Positions 58,385 to 64,000 of a DNA stretch of 64,000 nt are shown here, in pieces. A model generated the notes under the pieces. That model worked only from the letters and a program-made list of their open reading frames with translations, did not search any database and was not told where the DNA came from. Source of the stretch: Acanthopleura granulata (lineage: Eukaryota; Mollusca; Polyplacophora; Chitonida; Chitonidae); contig JABBOT010000080.1 in NCBI GenBank assembly GCA_016165875.1, positions 32,490,299 through 32,554,298 of the forward strand, read 5' to 3'. Made by a program: the position numbers and the translations under genes. Every line of letters begins with the position of its first letter. The first letter of the stretch is position 1.

Positions 58385-61300
58385 TTGTTCTTCTGACGGG
58401 TGAGCCGTGGCCTAGTGGGTTTACCTTCACACTGATCAAATGACCACATGAGCCTAAAGCATCTGGATCGACCCCAGCCGGGAAGACCTTGTGTAAGAAC
58501 GGCTGGGGTTACCTCTAGGCTAACTCGACACTCACCTTTTCTTATTTTGTCAAGAAACACTTTTTTCTTTTGAGAGACCCTCATTTGGTTTTAACTTTTG
58601 TTTTGGGTAATATTTATTTAAAGGAGAAAAAACGCGGATGTAATTGTTCTCGTGTATTGTGTTTCCCTTACGCTGGCCGATGACATGCTCTTTATGTATA
58701 TCCTCTGCCTCTGGCGTGTTGTAAATGTGTAAACAGTCGAAATTGTGAACCCGTTCCTTATATGAGGGTTGAAAACCCACCATGCTTGTATTGGAAGTTG
58801 TCTCCAAAGCAATCGAAAAATGTAAAATAATTTAACTAAGTGTAAAATGACAGTATAGAAACTAATAGTCTTTCTAAAACCTAAGTTGTCTCAATGACAG
58901 TATTATCCAAACAATCCTGCACGACTCTTGAATTCAAAGGCAAATACTGCACCCAGTTGTTGAAATTGCGCTTGTGTAATGTACCAGCTTACACCTTTTG
59001 CGGGTGAGCCGTTAACTAGTGGGTTTACTTTCCCTCTAGTAAAATGAGCACGTGAGCCTAAAGGGTATAGAAAGACACTAGACGGGAAGACCCTGTATCA
59101 GAAGTACTGGGATTATCTCTGATTCGATTTGACTCTGACGCCTTTTTTATATTAAATATTGTCAGTGACCATTTCTTTCCTAGGTGTAGGAAACTGATAG
59201 GCCCTCTAAAACCTAGACTGTCTCAATGGCAGTACTATCCAATGAGTTCTACACAACTCTTCAATTCAGAGGCAAATCCTGCACCCAGTTGCTGAAATTA
59301 CGCTTGTGTAATCTAGCAGCCTACACCTTTGCGGGTGAGCCGTTAACTAGTGGGTTTGCCTTCCCACTGGTAAAATGAGCACATGAGCCTAAAGGGTATA
59401 GAAGGACACTAAACGGGAAGACCCTGTATCAGAAGGACTGGGATTACCTCTGATCCGATTTGACTCTGACGCCTTTTTATATATATTAAATATTGTCAGT
59501 GACCATTTCCTTCCCCTGACAAACTACACTTAGCCTGCGGCCATTTGTTTCGAGATTGTCTTCCGATCCTTTTCCAGATATCACGGTTCAAATCCCAGCT
59601 TTTTTTTTATTTCAAAGTAACTACAAAATGTGTGGAAGTTAATTTTAAGAAAAATCGAGTGGTGGACATAAAATCACCTGTTTTAGCTGGGCTGTCAAAC
59701 AATCATCTGTAATGTAGAATAGCTGTACTGAGAAGGTGTTTTAAATGTGGGCATAGTTTGATTATTGAGATGGCCATTTGCGTTGTTGTCAAAGAATGGG
59801 GAGACTAATGCTTGAGTGTATGGAACTCAGAAAGAATTTGACAAATTCTTATCGGCAAGTTAATCAACTATCCATACTTCCATGCGAGAGACATTATACC
59901 GGTGTTATTATTCTTATGAGAGTGCAGTCATTAATGAGAGTGCATTACTTTAGAAAGTGTTTGGTGTACACTGTGTTCACCGATACCAAAGAATTTAGGC
60001 TGTTTTCATTTTTAGACAGAAATTCTGAAGATCGTAATGTTTTGTGAGAAGACTGGCAAGGACAGTGAATGTCATAATCTGCGTATGTATTTACATGTAT
60101 GCATGTTTCTACCTGTGCCTATTGACGTATAGAGTTATCCCCCCATTTCATGTATTGCACCACAGAGAAATCAGCTATATGTACTGTAAAAGCTTGTTCT
60201 TCTGACGGGTGAGCCGTGGCCTAGTGGGTTTACCTTCACACTGATCAAATGACCACATGAGCCTAAAGCATCTGGATCGACCCCAGCCGGGAAGACCTTG
60301 TGTAAGAACGGCTGGGGTTACCTCTAGGCTAACTCGACACTCACCTTTTCTTATTTTGTCAAGAAACACTTTTTTCTTTTGAGAGACCCTCATTTGGTTT
60401 TAACTTTTGTTTTGGGTAATATTTATTTAAAGGAGAAAAAACGCGGATGTAATTGTTCTCGTGTATTGTGTTTCCCTTACGCTGGCCGATGACATGCTCT
60501 TTATGTATATCCTCTGCCTCTGGGGTGATGGAAATGTGTAAACACTCGAAATTGTGAACCCGTTCCTAATATGAGTGTTGAAAACCCACCAAGCTTGTAT
60601 TGGAAGTTGTCTCCAAAGCAGGCGAAAAATGTAAAATAATTTAACTAAGTGTAAAATGACAGTATAGAAACTAATATTCTTTCTAAAACCTAAGTTGTCT
60701 CAATGGCAGTATTATCCAGTCAGTCCAGCACGACTCTTCAATTCAGATTCAAATCCTGCACGTAGTTTTTCAAGTTACGGTTGTGTAATGTAGCAGGGTA
60801 CACCTTTTGCGGATGAGCCGTGAAGTAGTGGGTTTGCCTTCCCACTGGTAAAATGAGCACGTGAGCCTAAAGGGTATAGATAGACACTAGACGGGAAGAC
60901 CCTGTATCAGAAGTACTGGGATTACCTGTGATTCGATTTGACTCTGACCCCTTTTATCATATTAAATATTGTCAGTGACCATTTCCTCCCCCTGACAAAC
61001 TACACTTAACCTGCGGCCATTTGTTTCGAGTTTGTCTTCCGATCCTTTTCCAGATCCTTGGTTCAAAACCCAGCCTTTTTTTTATTTCAAAGTAACTACA
61101 AAATGTGTGGAAGTTAATTTTAAGAAAAATCGAGTGGTGGACATTAAATCACCTGTTTTAGCTGGGCTGTCAAACAATCATCTGTAATGTAGAATAGCTG
61201 TACTGAGAAGGTGTTTTAAATATGGTCATAGTTTGATGATTGAGATGGCCATTTGCGTTGTTGTCAAAGAATGTGGAGACTAATACTTTAGTGTATGGAA

Positions 61301-61674
61301 CTCAGAAAGAATTTGACAAATTCTTATCGGCAAGTTAATCAACTATCCATACTTTCATGTGAGAGACATTATACCGGTGTTATTATTCTTATGAGAGTGC
61401 AGTCATTATTGAGAGTGCATTACTTTGGACAGTATTTGGTGTACACTGTGTTCACCGATACCAAAGAATTTAGCTTCTTTTCATTTTTAGACAGAAATTC
61501 TGAAGATCTTAGTGTTTTGTGAGAAGACTGTCAAGGACAGTGAATGTCATAATCTGCGTATGTATTTACATGTATGCATGTTTCTACCTGTGCCTTTTGA
61601 CGTATAGAGTTATCCGCCCATTTCATGTTCCGGTATTGCACCACAGAGAAATCAGCTATATGTACTGTAAAAGC
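58385..61674 (+). repeat. Higher-order repeat 2: units 13 (long, A) and 14 (short, B)
   Basis: Units 58,385-60,193 and 60,194-61,674. Same length, 3,290 bp, as the preceding pair. Confidence 0.95.
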
Positions 61675-63483
61675 TTGTTCTTCTGACGGGTGAGCCGTGG
61701 CCTAGTGGGTTTACCTTCACACTGATCAAATGACCACATGAGCCTAAAGCATCTGGATCGACCCCAGCCGGGAAGACCTTGTGTAAGAACGGCTGGGGTT
61801 ACCTCTAGGCTAACTCGACACTCACCTTTTCTTATTTTGTCAAGAAACACTTTTTTCTTTTGAGAGACCCTCATTTGGTTTTAGCTTTTGTTTTGGGTAA
61901 TATTTATTTAAAGGAGAAAAAACGCGGATGTAATTGTTCTCGTGTATTGTGTTTCCCTTACGCTGGCCGATGACATGCTCTTTATGTATATCCTCTGCCT
62001 CTGGCGTGTTGTAAATGTGTAAACAGTCGAAATTGTGAACCCGTTCCTAATATGAGGGTTGAAAACCCACCATGCTTGTATTGGAAGTTGTCTCCAAAGC
62101 AGGCGAAAAATGTAAAATAATTTAACTAAGTGTAAAATGACAGTATAGAAACTAATAGTCTTTCTAAAACCTAAGTTGTCTCAATGACAGTATTATCCAA
62201 ACAATCCTGCACGACTCTTGAATTCAAAGGCAAATACTGCACCCAGTTGTTAAAATTGCGCTTGTGTAATGTACCAGCTTACACCTTTTGCGGGTGAGCC
62301 GTTAACTAGTGGGTTTACTTTCCCTCTAGTAAAATGAGCACGTGAGCCTAAAGGGTATAGAAAGACACTAGACGGGAAGACCCTGTATCAGAAGTACTGG
62401 GATTATCTCTGATTCGATTTGACTCTGACGCCTTTTTTATATTAAATATTGTCAGTGACCATTTCTTTCCTAGGTGTAGGAAACTGATAGGCCCTCTAAA
62501 ACCTAGACTGTCTCAATGGCAGTACTATCCAATGAGTTCTACACAACTCTTCAATTCAGAGGCAAATCCTGCACCCAGTTGCTGAAATTACGCTTGTGTA
62601 ATCTAGCAGCCTACACCTTTGCGGGTGAGCCGTTAACTAGTGGGTTTGCCTTCCCACTGGTAAAATGAGCACATGAGCCTAAAGGGTATAGAAGGACACT
62701 AAACGGGAAGACCCTGTATCAGAAGGACTGGGATTACCTCTGATCCGATTTGACTCTGACGCCTTTTTATATATATTAAATATTGTCAGTGACCATTTCC
62801 TTCCCCTGACAAACTACACTTAGCCTGCGGCCATTTGTTTCGAGATTGTCTTCCGATCCTTTTCCAGATATCACGGTTCAAAACCCAGCTTTTTTTTTAT
62901 TTCAAAGTAACTACAAAATGTGTGGAAGTTAATTTGAAGAAAAATCGAGTGGTGGACATAAAATCACCTGTTTTAGCTGGGCTGTCAAACAATCATCTGT
63001 AATGTAGAATAGCTGTACTGAGAAGGTGTTTTAAATGTGGGCATAGTTTGATTATTGAGATGGCCATTTGCGTTGTTGTCAAAGAATGGGGAGACTAATG
63101 CTTTAGTGTATGGAACTCAGAAAGAATTTGACAAATTCTTATCGGCAAGTTAATCAACTATCCATACTTCCATGCGAGAGACATTATACCGGTGTTATTA
63201 TTCTTATGAGAGTGCAGTCATTAATGAGAGTGCATTACTTTAGAAAGTGTTTGGTGTACACTGTGTTCACCGATACCAAAGAATTTAGGCTGTTTTCATT
63301 TTTAGACAGAAATTCTGAAGATCGTAATGTTTTGTGAGAAGACTGGCAAGGACAGTGAATGTCATAATCTGCGTACGTATTTACATGTATGCATGTTTCT
63401 ACCTGTGCCTATTGACGTATAGAGTTATCCCCCCATTTCATGTATTGCACCACAGAGAAATCAGCTATATGTACTGTAAAAGC
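61675..63483 (+). repeat. Satellite unit 15 (long, type A)
   Basis: Would be the first half of a third higher-order repeat. Its recurrent frame has lost the usual upstream ATG context (GCTTTAG). Confidence 0.97.
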
Positions 63484-64000
63484 TTGTTCTTCTGACGGGT
63501 GAGCCGTGGCTTAGTGGGTTTACCTTCACACTGATCAAATGACCACATGAGCCTAAAGCATCTGGATCGACCCCAGCCGGGAAGACCTTGTGTAAGAACG
63601 GCTGGGGTTACCTCTAGGCTAACTCAACACTCACCTTTTCTTCTTTTGTCAAGAAACACTTTTTTCTTTTGAGAGACCCTACTTTGGTTTTAACTTTTGT
63701 TTTGGGTAATATTTATTTAAAGGAGAAAAAACGCGCATGTAATTCTTCTTTTTTATTGTGTTTTCCTTAAGGTGGCCGATAACATGTGCTCTGCCTTTGG
63801 TGTGATATCAATGTGTAAACAGTCGAAATTGTGACCCCGTTCCTAATATGAGGGTTGAAAACCCACCACGCTTGTATTGGATGTTGTCTCCAAAGCAGGC
63901 AAAAAATGTAAAATAATTTAACTAGGAGTAAAATGACGTTGTAGAAATTAATGGCTTTTCTGAAACCTAAGTTGTCTCAATGGCAGTATTATCCAATCAA
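63484..64000 (+). repeat. Satellite unit 16, cut by the window end
   Basis: Breaks the A/B alternation: the part after the first module returns to the variant seen in units 1 and 2 (AACTAGGAGTAAAATGACGTTG). Its module has GTGGCTTAGTGG, which still fits box A, and several private changes after the hairpin. Confidence 0.95.

Larger units (their letters stand above)
38321..64000 (+). repeat. Large satellite array, 15 full units plus one cut by the window end
   Basis: Head-to-tail units, here counted from the TTGTTCTTCTGACGGG word. Starts: 38321, 39791, 41261, 43075, 44887, 46701, 48511, 49987, 51468, 53281, 55095, 56904, 58385, 60194, 61675, 63484. Lengths are 1,470-1,481 bp (short) or 1,809-1,814 bp (long). 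The long form has a direct duplication of 344 bp. Each unit contains two (short) or three (long) copies of a related module; only the first copy keeps Pol III boxes. Open frames on both strands recur but look non-coding. The array runs past the window end. Confidence 0.98.

Noticed and set aside
38321..64000. Tandem gene cluster such as histone or rRNA genes
   Set aside because: No histone, rRNA or other known gene sequence was found in the unit on either strand. The 1.5-1.8 kb unit is non-coding as far as I can see.

Overview
The window is animal nuclear DNA, most likely from a mollusc or another lophotrochozoan. The reasons are spliced genes with GT-AG introns, many short 'acatgta'-type repeats, and several copies of a tRNA-derived SINE that recurs in mollusc genomes (that last point is from memory). 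No database search was possible. Gene calls come from hand-spliced exons whose reading phases fit and whose residues match known families.

Left part (about 1-19,400): one gene on the minus strand, in four coding exons spread over 17 kb. It encodes a 194-residue ZNRF1/ZNRF2-type E3 ubiquitin ligase with an N-myristoylation start (MGGK), a C2HC zinc finger and a C-terminal RING. Its introns hold SINEs, a MITE-like element, a pair of old direct repeats, an interrupted (TG)n array and no other gene I can support. An in-frame 25-codon upstream ORF lies in its 5' leader, with a CRE and a CACGTG E-box just beyond.

Middle (about 19,400-34,500): a divergent intergenic region of roughly 2 kb, then a plus-strand gene for an SLC38A7-like lysosomal glutamine/asparagine transporter. 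Eight exons are certain and a ninth, the first, is a candidate; the model gives 456 residues. Its last intron holds a 41-bp minisatellite whose decayed units run up to the final splice acceptor. In vertebrates ZNRF2 and SLC38A7 are both tied to lysosomal amino-acid supply and mTORC1, so this head-to-head pair is worth a look.

Right part (about 35,370-64,000): decayed relatives of a satellite, a possible promoter with a short first exon of unknown fate, then at least 25.7 kb of head-to-tail satellite running off the window end. There are 15 complete units and one cut unit, in two lengths (about 1,475 and 1,813 bp) that differ by a 344-bp internal duplication. From 55,095 they form a 3,290-bp two-unit higher-order repeat. 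Each unit carries one almost invariant module of about 200 bp with consensus Pol III box A and box B, a perfect 9-bp hairpin and a T4 run. This module is the best candidate for something undescribed: a repeated small-RNA gene or SINE head embedded in a large satellite. Short ORFs recur in each unit, but stops and amino-acid changes argue against a protein-coding role.
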